64,000 nt of DNA, taken from contig JAULSR010000001.1 of assembly GCA_030512295.1 (NCBI GenBank), positions 5,851,001 to 5,915,000 on the forward strand. Reading direction: 5' to 3'. The translations under genes and the position numbers were made by a program. Shown here in pieces: positions 33,588 to 44,300 of the stretch. The first letter of the stretch is position 1, and every line of letters begins with the position of its first letter. The notes below the pieces were generated by a model. It was not told the origin of the DNA. It worked only from the letters and a program-made list of their open reading frames with translations, and made no database searches. This DNA comes from Bombardia bombarda. Taxonomy: Eukaryota; Ascomycota; Sordariomycetes; Sordariales; Lasiosphaeriaceae.

Positions 33588-35894
33588 ATGAAAGCAACTA
33601 CTTTTCGGTGTCGATGCGGCCAAACGCCGAAGACGATCATTTTAGTCGGCTGCACACAGCATGGAAAAAGCAGCATGATCAGAGCTCTTCTGGACTATGC
33701 CGGGATGCGAAAGGAGGGAGACGAGGTCAAAATAGGAGCTTACGGCAACTCATCCACCACCAAGGAATGCACCATTTTTGAGATTGATGCAACAATCCGC
33801 CGCCACTTTCTCAGAGATGATGAAGGAGAAATACACAGCCCTTCCATGGACACATTCACGTCTAGCGATGTCACGGATCTCATGGAGATTGCAGTTGAGG
33901 AATTCTCCCGCAGCTCAGGCAATCATATCCACCTGAGGGTCATCGATACGCCGGGTCTGGATGACTCTGACAATGCCGCAGAGGCACGCAAAAAGGGCTC
34001 ACTACAAGGCTCGCAGAACACCATACCGCTGCGCGTCGTTGACGAGAAGCACAAGATGGCCATCCTCAGAACTCTAGCCATGGGGGTCGCGAGTATCAAC
34101 AGTGTCTGCTTTGTCATCAGCTCGCAGAGTCCGATGAATGCATCATTGCAACAACTGCTGAAGGAGTACATGGAGATATTCAACATGTCAGGACTGGGAA
34201 GTTCATACCACTTTATCCATACCAAAGTTGACGCGGAAGCGCTATTTGACCCAATTACAAGAGGCCGACCGACAGCGGTTGATAAGCTATTCACTACCCG
34301 GGGCGCGAAGCATCATTTCATGGAGAATCTTCCTGACCCCAATGATCCCGTCAGTCTTTATTTCGCCCATCAAGGAATGGCAAAATTCCTGTCAGACATA
34401 TCAACAGACGCCCCTCAATCAATGACTTCTCTGAAGTACCCCAAAAGCGACGGCCACAGATATATGGAGAAGGGGCTCAGGCTGGCCATGGACCTTGACG
34501 AAAAGTACTACGAGGGTCTGGAGGACAAGCATGCAAACGCAATCCTCGTTATCGATGCAAAAAGACAACGTCTAAAGGCACGCGAGAAGACCGAAAAAGA
34601 TAGTTGGTCGTCACTCGTTGACGATATCAACGCCCTCAACACAACAGAGCTTGTTCAAATGAACAACAGCAAACCTTACACCGGGTTTGAGCGAGCCCAT
34701 TTCTGGTCAAAGAGCATAGTCAGCCTCAACATCACGACCGACTGTCCCATCAGGAAGGTATGGAAGAGTCCGGATGACCAGGATCTCTGTACCTGGGCCT
34801 CGAACGACTCCAAGGCTCTGGGAAAGACTTCTTACAGTAATACTCTGACATCGACTGGCCGAAACACGGAGCTGGAGGTCAAAGTGTGTCTATATGGGTA
34901 CAAGAAAGAGGTCGAAGCGGCCAAGATTTCCAGGCTCGAAAAGGAGAAGTCAGAAGCATACGAAGAGCTGTCCAGCACCGGCAGGGAGATTACGGAAATC
35001 GACAAGGACAAGGCGGAGATCGAATTAGCCAGGGAAGCCAACAAGAAGAAGATTACGTCATGCCGTGCAAACAAAGCGCGACTAGGGGTTTCACACATCA
35101 GTGCAAACCAGATCAAGACCGACGGGTGGTACTTTGCCACAAGCAGCCTGATCAGCTATGGCTTCGCATGCAACTTCACGCTCAACCGGATCCACAAGTT
35201 CCAGTTTCCCACCCCCTACACTGATGAATCGCTCACATCGGCCCAGTCGCGATACCAAACAAAGGCTAGGGTATACGAAGCCATGGTCAACACGTGCGAG
35301 AGCACCATCGCATACCTCAACCAAACCATTCAAGAAGTCCAGAATACGCTGTCGGGCCTGGGAGCCTGCAAAGACAGTGTAGAAGCTGCCCTCGCAGCCG
35401 CGCGGAAACACGTCTCCGATCTGGACGAGTGGAAGCCTCCCACCACCACCACCACGGATGGACAGACGGCAACAACCGCCGAGCAGCGCGGGCTCGGGTA
35501 TTTCCGCCAAGACTTTTTACCGCTGCTCGAGTTTGGACGCGACAAGGCCGAGGAGGCGCTTCGAGAGCATGGAGTGCGACTTGTCCTCCGCCAGGAGCTG
35601 ATCGCAGAGGCGACTCACAAGACAAAGCAGCTGAAGGAGAAGAATATGGTCGCGCGTCAGAGGTGGCTGGATAAGAGGGCGGATGCCCAGGCGTCGCTGG
35701 CGGCCGCAAGGGCAATGAATGGTAGTATTCTCTGCAAGGGGGACTTTCTGCCAGGAGTGTTTGCGGCTTTGAAGGAGGGTATTGACGAATATGGCGCGGG
35801 GAGTGATAAAGTTTGGGATTTGGTGTTCTTCCATTTGCGAGAGGCGTACGGCGATGATCCGTCGCGGTGGGATGAGTTGCTTATAGTACTCTGA
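33588..35894 (+). CDS. P-loop GTPase with coiled coils, copy 3 (long)
   Basis: Largest member of the locus, 768 aa, intronless, function unknown. The G domain shows G1 GCTQHGKSS (21-29), switch I region STTKECTIFEID, G3 DTPGLDDSDN (from D120) and an intact G4 TKVD (212-215), the best preserved of the three. A long G3-to-G4 insert includes KKGSLQGSQN. After residue 300 comes a coiled coil (IDAKRQRLKAREKTEKDSW), then the beta module (SIVSLNITTDCPIRKVWKS, DLCTWASNDS, LEVKVCLYGYKKEVEAAKIS), and a second coiled coil to about 490 (EKEKSEAYEELSSTGREITE). Copy 3 then has an extra helical region of some 250 residues with TIAYLNQTIQEVQ and EALREHGVRLVLRQELIAEA. The N-terminus starts directly at the G domain, with three cysteines or glycine (RCRCG) before it. 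It is divergent from copy 2. Confidence 0.82.
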   Translation: MKATTFRCRCGQTPKTIILVGCTQHGKSSMIRALLDYAGMRKEGDEVKIGAYGNSSTTKECTIFEIDATIRRHFLRDDEGEIHSPSMDTFTSSDVTDLMEIAVEEFSRSSGNHIHLRVIDTPGLDDSDNAAEARKKGSLQGSQNTIPLRVVDEKHKMAILRTLAMGVASINSVCFVISSQSPMNASLQQLLKEYMEIFNMSGLGSSYHFIHTKVDAEALFDPITRGRPTAVDKLFTTRGAKHHFMENLPDPNDPVSLYFAHQGMAKFLSDISTDAPQSMTSLKYPKSDGHRYMEKGLRLAMDLDEKYYEGLEDKHANAILVIDAKRQRLKAREKTEKDSWSSLVDDINALNTTELVQMNNSKPYTGFERAHFWSKSIVSLNITTDCPIRKVWKSPDDQDLCTWASNDSKALGKTSYSNTLTSTGRNTELEVKVCLYGYKKEVEAAKISRLEKEKSEAYEELSSTGREITEIDKDKAEIELAREANKKKITSCRANKARLGVSHISANQIKTDGWYFATSSLISYGFACNFTLNRIHKFQFPTPYTDESLTSAQSRYQTKARVYEAMVNTCESTIAYLNQTIQEVQNTLSGLGACKDSVEAALAAARKHVSDLDEWKPPTTTTTDGQTATTAEQRGLGYFRQDFLPLLEFGRDKAEEALREHGVRLVLRQELIAEATHKTKQLKEKNMVARQRWLDKRADAQASLAAARAMNGSILCKGDFLPGVFAALKEGIDEYGAGSDKVWDLVFFHLREAYGDDPSRWDELLIVL

Positions 35895-36522
35895 GGACGC
35901 AAGTCTTGGGCTGTTTTGAGGACAAATAGGGTTAATTGTTGGTAATGATGATAGATGCGTAAGGTAATTGTTTCAATGGACAAAGCCTCCCCCTTGGCCC
36001 CTATTCCGCTCTCGAGGTACTCGCACTGTGTTACTGGTGGCCCAAGCTCCCCAATCCAGAGGGTAGGTAATTATGGAGCAATGTCCCGAGGGCGGGGAGC
36101 TCGGAAGTCGCCATGGATCACGCTTGCTAATGAGCCACGTCATTTTGAGCGCTAGAACGCGGCTTCCCAGCGCCAGCCGTCATGGACTTTGTACATACCT
36201 GAGAATTGCACAAACCACCTCTTCCCAGCCACGCGACCTTCCACGGCCCGATTTGGATCAAGAAACAACCAACCTGCGCTCGTTTGCCGATTACTAGAGC
36301 TCATTCCGACGTCAAGGTGCTTCAAAGGGATCAAGCTCAATACAATACGACCCCAAGGGCCCCCATCGCATCGTCAATCAACTATCCACCCCTCATCAAG
36401 CCAGCAACCCTGGAGCTCGCCGCGGAATCCAGCATCTTCCACCTCTTGCACTTCCGCGCCCTAACCAGCCGCGTGGTACCGATCGTCTAGGCAGCGCTTC
36501 GTCTTCGCTCTTCTACCGCGCC
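35895..36522. other. Intergenic, right border of the GTPase locus
   Basis: Two plus-strand genes flank this stretch. The part before 36523 is CA/CT-rich, as expected for a promoter and leader. No gene seen; short frames at 36189-36490 have no features. Confidence 0.5.
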
Positions 36523-37018
36523 ATGGTCGTCTCAGAGGCGGCAGCCGGCCTGCTCGGCTTCACGCAGCGCCAGGTCAACCGCGTCGTGCCCCCCGAGTCG
36601 CGCGAAAAGGCATACAACCACACGAGCGAGTTTGCCATTGCCCGACCTGTGCTCTTCGTGAGTGCCATCCCCCCACCCCCTTGCATACAACCCCCTTAAA
36701 CTAACCCATCTCCCGCACCAGGCCTTCCTCGCATCCCAACTCACCTTCTCCCTCATCCCCGTCCTCCTCTTCCTCTCCTTCGCCGGCTCCGTCCTGCTCC
36801 TCGCCGCCGCCGCCGCCCTGCTCTTCACCCTCTTCTGGACCGGCGTCGCGCTCGCCCTGCTCGTGCCCACCCTCTGCGCCACGGGCTTCGTCGGCATCTG
36901 CGTCTGGGCCTGGGCCGTCGCCTCGTACGTTGCCGTCCGCTGGCTGTACGGCGTGCTGCAGGGCGTGACGACGGGCTCCTCGGATTACTCCCAGCAGCAG
37001 CAGCGGCGCTTCAACAGC

Positions 37019-37057
<39 letters not shown>

Positions 37058-37201
37058 AACATCGGGGGTATCAAGCAGCAGCAGTATAAGAGCTCGCCTC
37101 CGGCTGTGCCGATCAAGCCGTACATTGCGGATCACCATGTTGTTAACACTGTAGCCAAACAGCAAGACGAGAACGGCAGCGCGCCAGTGGCGGGCTACTA
37201 G
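36523..37201 (+). CDS. Promethin/LDAF1-like membrane protein
   Basis: Probable lipid-droplet assembly protein acting with seipin at ER-droplet contacts (role from the promethin family). Model: exon 36523-36657, intron 36658-36721 (GTGAGT donor, CTAAC branch, CACCAG acceptor), exon 36722-37201, giving 204 aa. The first 45 residues hold FTQRQVNRVVPPESR and an amphipathic start. Residues about 46-125 form a block of closely spaced hydrophobic helices (ASQLTFSLIPVLLFLSFAG, then LFTLFWTGVALALLVP, then ICVWAWAVASYVAVRW), the hairpin arrangement of promethins. The tail is polar, with a glutamine run and about 14 asparagines encoded by an AAC repeat, and ends SAPVAGY. The assignment rests on topology and length, so it is less certain than an enzyme call. 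Confidence 0.65.
37018..37056. repeat. (AAC)n repeat encoding poly-Asn
   Basis: About 13 tandem AAC triplets inside the coding part of the promethin-like gene give a run of roughly 14 asparagines in the cytosolic tail. Being a triplet repeat it preserves the frame when its length varies. Confidence 0.85.
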
Positions 37202-38544
37202 GTGGGGTCTGGCGGCGGCGGGACGATTACCGGTAATACGATTATGGCGGTGGAGAAGGAGCAGGTATTGTGGGGAGGGGGGGATACGGGGGCGGGTGAG
37301 GGTGGGAGCGGGAGTGGGAGTGGGAGTGGGAGGACATCGCTTGCTGTTGAGGCCGGCTCTGATGAATATGGGGAGGATGTGGGGGCGACGACAGCAGCAG
37401 CGACAAGAACAGCAGCAGCAGCAGCACGGCAGCGAGACGAAGAAGATGTGGGTGGGGTATTTGAGAGCCAGCGGGCGTAGCGCAAGCCGCTGCGCATTGA
37501 CACAGGAGGAGGAGCACGGGGCAGTCACGTTCATCAACACGTCATTGACGGGGTCGGCCTGGGCTATTTTCGGTTTCCTGGTCTCCCGGTCCGGACGAGC
37601 TCTCTTGCGAGAAGACAGCAGCAGCAGCCTGCGAGGTGGGATGATGAGGGGGTGGATGGTAGTCCTGCTGAGGGGTATGGGGTGCAAGAGGCGAGGGGCT
37701 GAGGGCTGAGGGGGTGTGTGAGGCTCGATGGGATTTGGGTGGGTGGGCCAGTTAGTGCATGGGATTTTGACAACGGGGATGGGGCGTCGTTTTGGTCTTT
37801 CGTCTGGGTTTCTCCTGTTTCTTGGCAACGTTACTTCAACGTATCATTAATATTAGACAGCATGGTTAGGTATGGTCATGGGTTGGTTGGGCTTGGTACG
37901 GTTCGGGTCGGGTCATGGTTGGGGCTTGTCTTGTACAAGTACTTGAAAAAAAAACATGGGCGGCAAGCTGGAAAATCATCATGGATAGATACCCTTTGTG
38001 CCTCGGGCTTTAATTGAGAGAGTTTCTCACTTTTCGGCTTTCCAAGAAGGTGTCGTTTCCTTACCAATATAGGTTGAACAATTGACTGTTGCTTATGTAT
38101 TCCGAGAATGACCTCTACAAACAGCCGCTGCGGCAGTGGTCACGGTCACGCACACTGTGGTTTGCTTGTACCACAGTCCAATGTCCCAGTTGAAGCTGAC
38201 ATAACCGCCGAGGTCGCTTGCAACGAGGTCGTTACACAGTTTCACATGGTTCGAATGAGAAGATGAGTATCAGGCATATGTGTGGATGGAGTGTGTCTAA
38301 TTAGGTAGGCAGCATAGTACTAAAAGAATGGACCGACGACTACTCCTTTCAAGATCAACCAACCAGAATCAGTGATCCATCCATCCATCCATCCATCCAT
38401 CCATCCATTCTCCTCCTCTTCGAGTTGCCATAAATCCATCCCCGCCATCAACACACCAGATCCATATCATGTCATTCGTTTCGATACCGCTTGCCGGTCT
38501 GGTCGCTTGGTCGTGCTTCTTCTTGTGCATCGTCGTGTCTACGC
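37202..38544. other. 1.3 kb intergenic, G-rich then AT-rich
   Basis: Convergent region between the promethin-like gene (plus) and the small secreted gene (minus). It starts with a GGGAGT-type tandem array (about 37301-37333) and CAGCAG-rich DNA, then turns AT-rich. A 375-codon minus-strand frame (37828-36701) running back through the promethin gene is proline/arginine low-complexity and is rejected as a shadow. Confidence 0.5.
38375..38409. repeat. (ATCC)n tetranucleotide repeat
   Basis: Nearly nine tandem ATCC units lie about 140 bp beyond the stop codon of the small secreted protein gene, in its probable 3' region. Confidence 0.85.
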
Positions 38545-39105
38545 CTAGCAAGCGCTGACGGCGCTGAGGAACCCGCCCAGTTCAGGGACGCAGCTGGCGC
38601 AGCCGCAGATCTAGAGAACGAAACCATACGGGTTAGCAGCCTACAATTTGTGACGCCTGCGAGAGATGTCTTGGCTCTGGCGGTTTGCTTCTCTCAAAAC
38701 GAAGAGCGAGAGAGAGAGAGAGAGAGAGATAAAAAGACCTACCTCGTCCTGTGAGGTGTTACTCCAACATTGCCTGAAGGTCGCCTTTACCGAGAGCATC
38801 CACAACGCAATCCAGATGCGTGATGATGCCGAAGCAGCCAAAGAAACTGCACCCGACGCGCGGAAGCTGTTGAAGACTGTTTTACGGTTAGCCGCTGTGC
38901 TGTGCTCATCAGACGGGGGAGGGGAAAACGCACTTTCGGTTCCATTGTGGGCAGCGTGGAACCGGGCGCGGACGGCCGGGTTGCACATGGTGTTCTCGTA
39001 GTCGATCGAACCGGAACCGGCCACGGTGGAGGGAGCAGCCACGGCTTGGGGAGCAGCCATGGCGGGGGCGAGCAGGGCAAGAATGGGGATGATAGTGAAC
39101 TTCAT
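38545..39105 (-). CDS. Small secreted cysteine-containing protein (splicing uncertain)
   Basis: Unrecognised. The start at 39105 opens a clear signal peptide (MKFTIIPILALLAPAMAA) followed by APSTVAGSGSIDYENTMC and HAAHNGTE, an N-glycosylation sequon. The last exon (38610-38545) is well supported by a GTAGGT donor at 38742, a CTCTAG acceptor and a cysteine-dense reading, ICGCASCVPELGGFLSAVSAC. Before the donor the same frame reads RQCWSNTSQDE. The middle is doubtful: the direct frame runs through a low-complexity Ser/Ala stretch. A different frame of the same DNA reads GCFGIITHLDCVVDALGKGD, which looks more protein-like, but it ends in a stop and cannot be joined by a normal intron. An intron from a GTGCGT donor after HNGTE is likely. 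It may be an effector-like or cell-surface protein. The intron 38742-38611 carries a GA repeat. Confidence 0.55.
38708..38729. repeat. (GA)n dinucleotide repeat in an intron
   Basis: An uninterrupted GA run of about 22 bp lies inside the last intron of the small secreted protein gene (CT repeat on the coding strand). It supplies the pyrimidine-rich interior of that intron. Confidence 0.8.
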
Positions 39106-41326
39106 TTTCGCTTGCTGGTTGGTGGATAGGGTGGTGTTGAAGAAGAGAGAGTCGTGTGGGTGATGGAATGAGCGAGTGTGAGTGTTGGTAGTATAAGGCA
39201 ACGAAAGAACAAGTCAACGAAGGAATGGCGGATGTTGGTTGAAAGAGGAGAAAAAAAGCTGAAGGCGAGCAGGGAAAGAAGGAGGTTATTAGACCTGATT
39301 TTCCTGCTCGCCGCCGAGCGGCCGGCATCGCCAGTGCTGCCAGCCACCATGAGCCGACTTTCCCACTCTGCGAGGCCAGATGAAACCAGTCGGCACCACG
39401 CATGCCACTATAAGCGCGAGCGGTGTGGCTGGGCATTGGTCAAACAACTAGAAATGCAGCCATCAAGGTATGAAGGCTATCTTGGCGGCCACTGAACGAT
39501 ATTGGCTGCCTAACGGTGTGGAATTCCTCATGACCACCATCCCATATCGACCTGGCCTTTGTTTTCGTTCTTACAGGCAAGATCGCCCGATAGTAGACGC
39601 CGGAACGAGATCGATGCGATATGTAGGCTTGGCGTGCAAACGAACGAGGCATACTGATCACTTCCGTTCATGGTCTGCGAGAGAGATAAGTAGCTGCTGG
39701 CATCTATCTGCCTACCCTAATACCCTAAAGCCACGTTTTGGGCTTTTGACGTCGGGACAGAAAATATCCGAAGACCATTATTCAAATGGTACAATTTCGT
39801 CTTTATCACAGGCTGTGTGACTTGCTAGGCTAAAACTATCGTGTTGAGACACGACCACTCAGAGCCATCCAACTAACCGCCAGCTGAACATCAGACCGAG
39901 GCGCCGAGTTCAAGTCAACATCATGATCATCCGCACGGGCTATACCGATGTTCTTGGGGCTCCAAACTCCTGAGATTTTTACAAAGATGGCACAGGTATC
40001 ACTGTCTGGAGTTGTCACAAGAGCAGGAGCGTCAGAAGTGCGCTTGTACTGTGGAAACGAAGGAAAAGATGGGGCAGAGCCACCTTATATAGATACATGA
40101 GTTCCAAACAGTCCTTCTCATGTTTGTAGGCGCGCATGCGGATACATCCAAGCTCTGTACGAGCTCCTAGACCCCTGCTTGACGTGAGACAGGAGTCCAT
40201 GGGGTTGAGGAGACGGTGCGGTGGTGTGCAACAAGCGATTCGCTGCGATGGTGGGGGATGCTGATGACATTGAAATCACATCTTTACCCACGCTGTCAGT
40301 TGGGGCAGTTCCAGCAGGTGTTGCAGATTCATATCACCAAATATCAAGAAATGTAAGTACAACAATGGTCAATAAGTCTGCTAACAACCAGTTTTGGCGG
40401 GAAAAGTAGGAGTGTTAGTAGATATATTGACCAGTGCTGTAGCTAGCATAGATTGCATAATGTGTGTACTCTGGCCTCTTTTCCCTTTTCCTACGTATGT
40501 ACTTACCTCCCTCGCTCGGTATTGCCTGGATATATGGTCACCCGAAACTACCAGAAGAAAAGGTAGGTAGGTAAACAGAAGAGACGGAAAGAAAGGGTGT
40601 ATAAAAATAAGTAAGTACTAGACTGGACTAGGTAGTAGTAATAACAACAAAGAATGCCACCAACAGACAGAATAAGAATAAACCCTCGAGCTAAACTAAT
40701 CCTCATCTACCGGTATACCTAACTAACGTAGAATAGGTACCTATCTATCTAGGTGTCCAGCAACTGGATGAACCTTTCCGTCTCGACTCGACTCATCATA
40801 ATCTATCAACCTCTCACCATAAGTATAGCCACCGAAAGAAAGAAAAAAAGGAAATAGATTTGTCTGCTGCTGCTGCTGCTGTTTGATTGACGCCTCAACC
40901 CCCTCCCTCCCGATTTCCCCTTTAACACCGATATAATCCACCAACCAACAAATTCCCTACATGAAAAAGAAAAGAAAAAGTGTGCATCTCTCATCTTCTT
41001 CTCTTACCCATTGTTCCTATTCCTCTCTAAGGTAGTCACCATATGCAAATGAGCAGTAAGACACCCATCCCCCCACTTATCCATACAATACAAAGAGTTT
41101 TAACCTCTTATCTCTTTCATTTTCTTTTCCGCATCCATATGATCCATGGACGTTTTGCGGCTTACCTTCTGTAACCAACAACGCTACCCACACCTGTTAT
41201 GCTGGCCAAATCGATCACGAGCTGTCCATCCATCCGAAAAGGCGGGATGCCAGCAAGGGTCCTAGTCATGTCATACCATGGCCAAGTACCCCACAATGCA
41301 TCCTAACCATGGATATCCATCAATAA
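39106..41326. other. 2.2 kb intergenic, no supported gene
   Basis: Upstream region of the small secreted gene and downstream region of INO80. A minus-strand TATATAAG element near 40085-40092 is followed only by short frames without a proper ATG. TAGG/TACC repeats recur at 40560-40575 and 40730-40755. Nothing resembles a tRNA or a transposon. Confidence 0.45.
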
Positions 41327-44300
41327 TCAGAGATCAATCTCGCCATCGGCAATAGCCAGCCGCTGCTTTGTCGTCTTAGCCTTCTTGCTGCCTATCTTCT
41401 TACTGCGCTTCGCAGCACGAGCATCAGCTGGGTCAGCAACAGGCGTGGCCGCGCCAGAGGGCTTGCCCTCACTGGCATCAAAGTTTCCTTCGCCTGTCGT
41501 TGTGGAATCTTGGATTAGCTCGAGATCATCCTCTCCCCAGATGGCAAACGACTCACCTTCATGGTACATCTCGTCCAAGCTGACAGGGCCCTCGGGCGCA
41601 CGCTTTCGCTTGGCGGCGGCGGCGCCGCCCTTCTTCTTCTGGATCTTATCGAACTCGCCACTCTCAAGAAGCTCCTTCTCGCGACGCTCAATCAGCTCCG
41701 CCTGATCGTCATCCGCCAGCCACATGGCAATGTCACGATTGCGGTTCTCTGGCGCCCTACGCCCAGAGAAGTCAACACCACTGCCTCCGGAGGAACCGCC
41801 CGTGATGACAACACGCTGTACTTCTTCCTTCTGCATGGCGCGCTTGCGGATGCGCTCCTCGATTGTTCCCCGAGTGATGAGACGGTACACAGTGACCTGC
41901 TTTGTCTGACCGAGACGATGGGCGCGGTCCATGGCCTGAGAGTCGATGGTAGGGTTCCAGTCCGAGTCGTAGAAGATGACAGTGTCAGCAGACGTGAGGT
42001 TGATGCCGAGACCACCTGCGCGGGTAGACAAGAGGAAGATGAAGATCTCTGGCCGTGTTTGGAAGTCCGAGACAGTATCACGTCTGTCTTCCAGCTTCGT
42101 GGAGCCGTCGAGCCGGCAGTACTTGTAGTTCTTGTACGTCAGGTACTCCTCCATGAGGTCAATCATGCGCGTCATTTGGAAGTACAAGAGCACGCGATGG
42201 TTATTCTCCTTAAGCTCGCGCAACAACTCATCCAATTTGGCCAGTTTACCCGAGTCGGTAACAAAGCGGCGCATAGATGGAACAGTAATATTGGTGAAGC
42301 GGCGTTTCTCATTGTCGGGGGCAGGCAGTAGCGCGGGAGGCGGATATCGCTCGAGTGGAATCTTTTGCGTGACAAGTGCCTTCTCCTCGACGGGGGTAGG
42401 CCCGTACAGGAACTTGCGCATCGGGGGATTGAACAGAACTTCCTCGCGCTCAATAGCTGAGGCACGACCAGTGCAAACAACTTCAATCGGCGGTGCCGAG
42501 GCTTTAGGGGCTCCGGCCTGCTCGAGCCTCATGAAGCCCAAGTCATCATACGCACCACGTGCAACATTCATCAGGTTGCCGAGAATGCCCTGCTCCGTAA
42601 TCTCAGCCAGAGGCTTACGGTCCTGCCGATCTCTAATCTGGAACAAGGCATGTGCAGGGGTCCACTTCTCATCTTCGGGCTCGCTGTAAAGAGCGTTCAT
42701 GGCGCCCAGTCGATTCTTCCTTGTCGAAAGGTCGACGGCACGAGCAAAAATGTCCTGATGGCTGGCCTTGTACACTTCTTGGGGGCTGGTATCTGCGAAT
42801 CGGAGCCACGAGAAGGCGTTCGACTCTGCCGAGCTCTCTCGAACATTTTCTAGCGTCCAAATGTTCATCATCTGGTCGAGGTACTTGCTTCGGAATCCAG
42901 CCAAAGGATTGCTAGGGCTGGGTTTGCACAATCTTCCTTCATCCTGCCAGACGAGCTTTGGCACTTTGTACTCGATCAAGCTGCACGTCGAGTAACCAAC
43001 AGTAACATTGATGCCTTCGCGGATAAACGAAGCCGTCTCGGCAAAAAAGCCGAATGAGAATGGGGAAGATGTATCTGCACGCTCGAAGAGGTCAGGATGG
43101 TTGCAGACCTTCCGGAACTGCATGACGAGATTCATCAGGCTGGCAGAGTCGTCATCGCCGAGTGTCGCCTTCTCAATGAGCTCCATAATGCTGATCTGGT
43201 TGCGTAGATTCGCGTACATAGCCCGCTGGCGGTAGGTAAGATTACAAAACACATCAAGCTCAATCTTGTCGCCAAGTTCCTTCTGGACATGCTTCTTGAC
43301 ACGACGAAGCATGAACGGCTTCAGGATCATGTGCAGTCGCTTCAATTGGTCCTCGTTCAGTTTCGTATTACTCGTAGCATGCGACTCGATATCCTTGGAG
43401 AACCATTCGCTGAACTCGTCGTGAGAATCGAACAGTGACGGCATGATGAAATGCAGCAGTGCCCAAAGCTCCTGCATGTTGTTCTGAATGGGTGTACCGG
43501 TCAAAAGCAGTCTGTTTCGGCAATGGAAGTTCAACAGAACCTTCCAGCGAGAGCTCTGCGAGCTCTTGATGGCCTGAGCCTCGTCGAGAATCATGTACTG
43601 CCACTTCATCTTCTGAAAGTAAGCGACATCTGACACGACAAGCTGGTACGATGTAATCATGACATGGAAGGGTGCATCCTGCTTGTATGTGGTGTGCTTG
43701 CGATCCCAGAACTTCCGCAGGACCTTGCGATCCCCAGCTGTGCCCCAGTAAGGCAGCACCTTGAATTGCGGAACAAACTTAGCGATCTCTTGCTGCCAGT
43801 TGTGTAGTGTCGAAGCAGGGGCTACGACGAGGAAGGGACCCCAGATATCGTACTTCTGGGCAAGGTACGCCATGACAGAGATAGACTGGACTGTCTTGCC
43901 CAGGCCCATCTCGTCGGCAAGGATGCCGTTGATACCTTGTTCGTACAGGTTGACAAGCCAGTTGAGACCCTTGAGCTGGTACTCCTTGAGCTGACAGTTG
44001 AGCATCTTGGGCTGTTCGATCTCAACGTCACCCATACCACTGGGGTTCTGGAAGTTCATTTCGCCGTCTTCATCCATGTTGTTCTCGTCCTTGTTGAACT
44101 CTCTTGCCTTCTTCTGAGCTTCGGCAATGGCGTTCTGGGCGTTGGCGATGGCAGCCTGCTGGAGGACCGTCTCATCCTCGGCATCGAAGTCGAGGTTCTC
44201 GAAGTCTGTAACCGGGGCAATAGGTCCGCTAGGCTCGGCCACATCCAGAGAGTTCTTGGGAATATCATCCTTCTGAGCAGCCACTTCATCTGGGTGATCG

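Noticed and set aside
36701..37828. 375-codon minus-strand frame through the promethin-like gene
   Set aside because: It is antisense to a supported spliced gene, consists of proline/arginine/cysteine low-complexity runs reflecting the AAC and CAG repeats, and has no family features.
40015..40200. Minus-strand TATATAAG element followed by a short frame
   Set aside because: No ATG-initiated frame of credible length follows; the short frames start at non-ATG codons.
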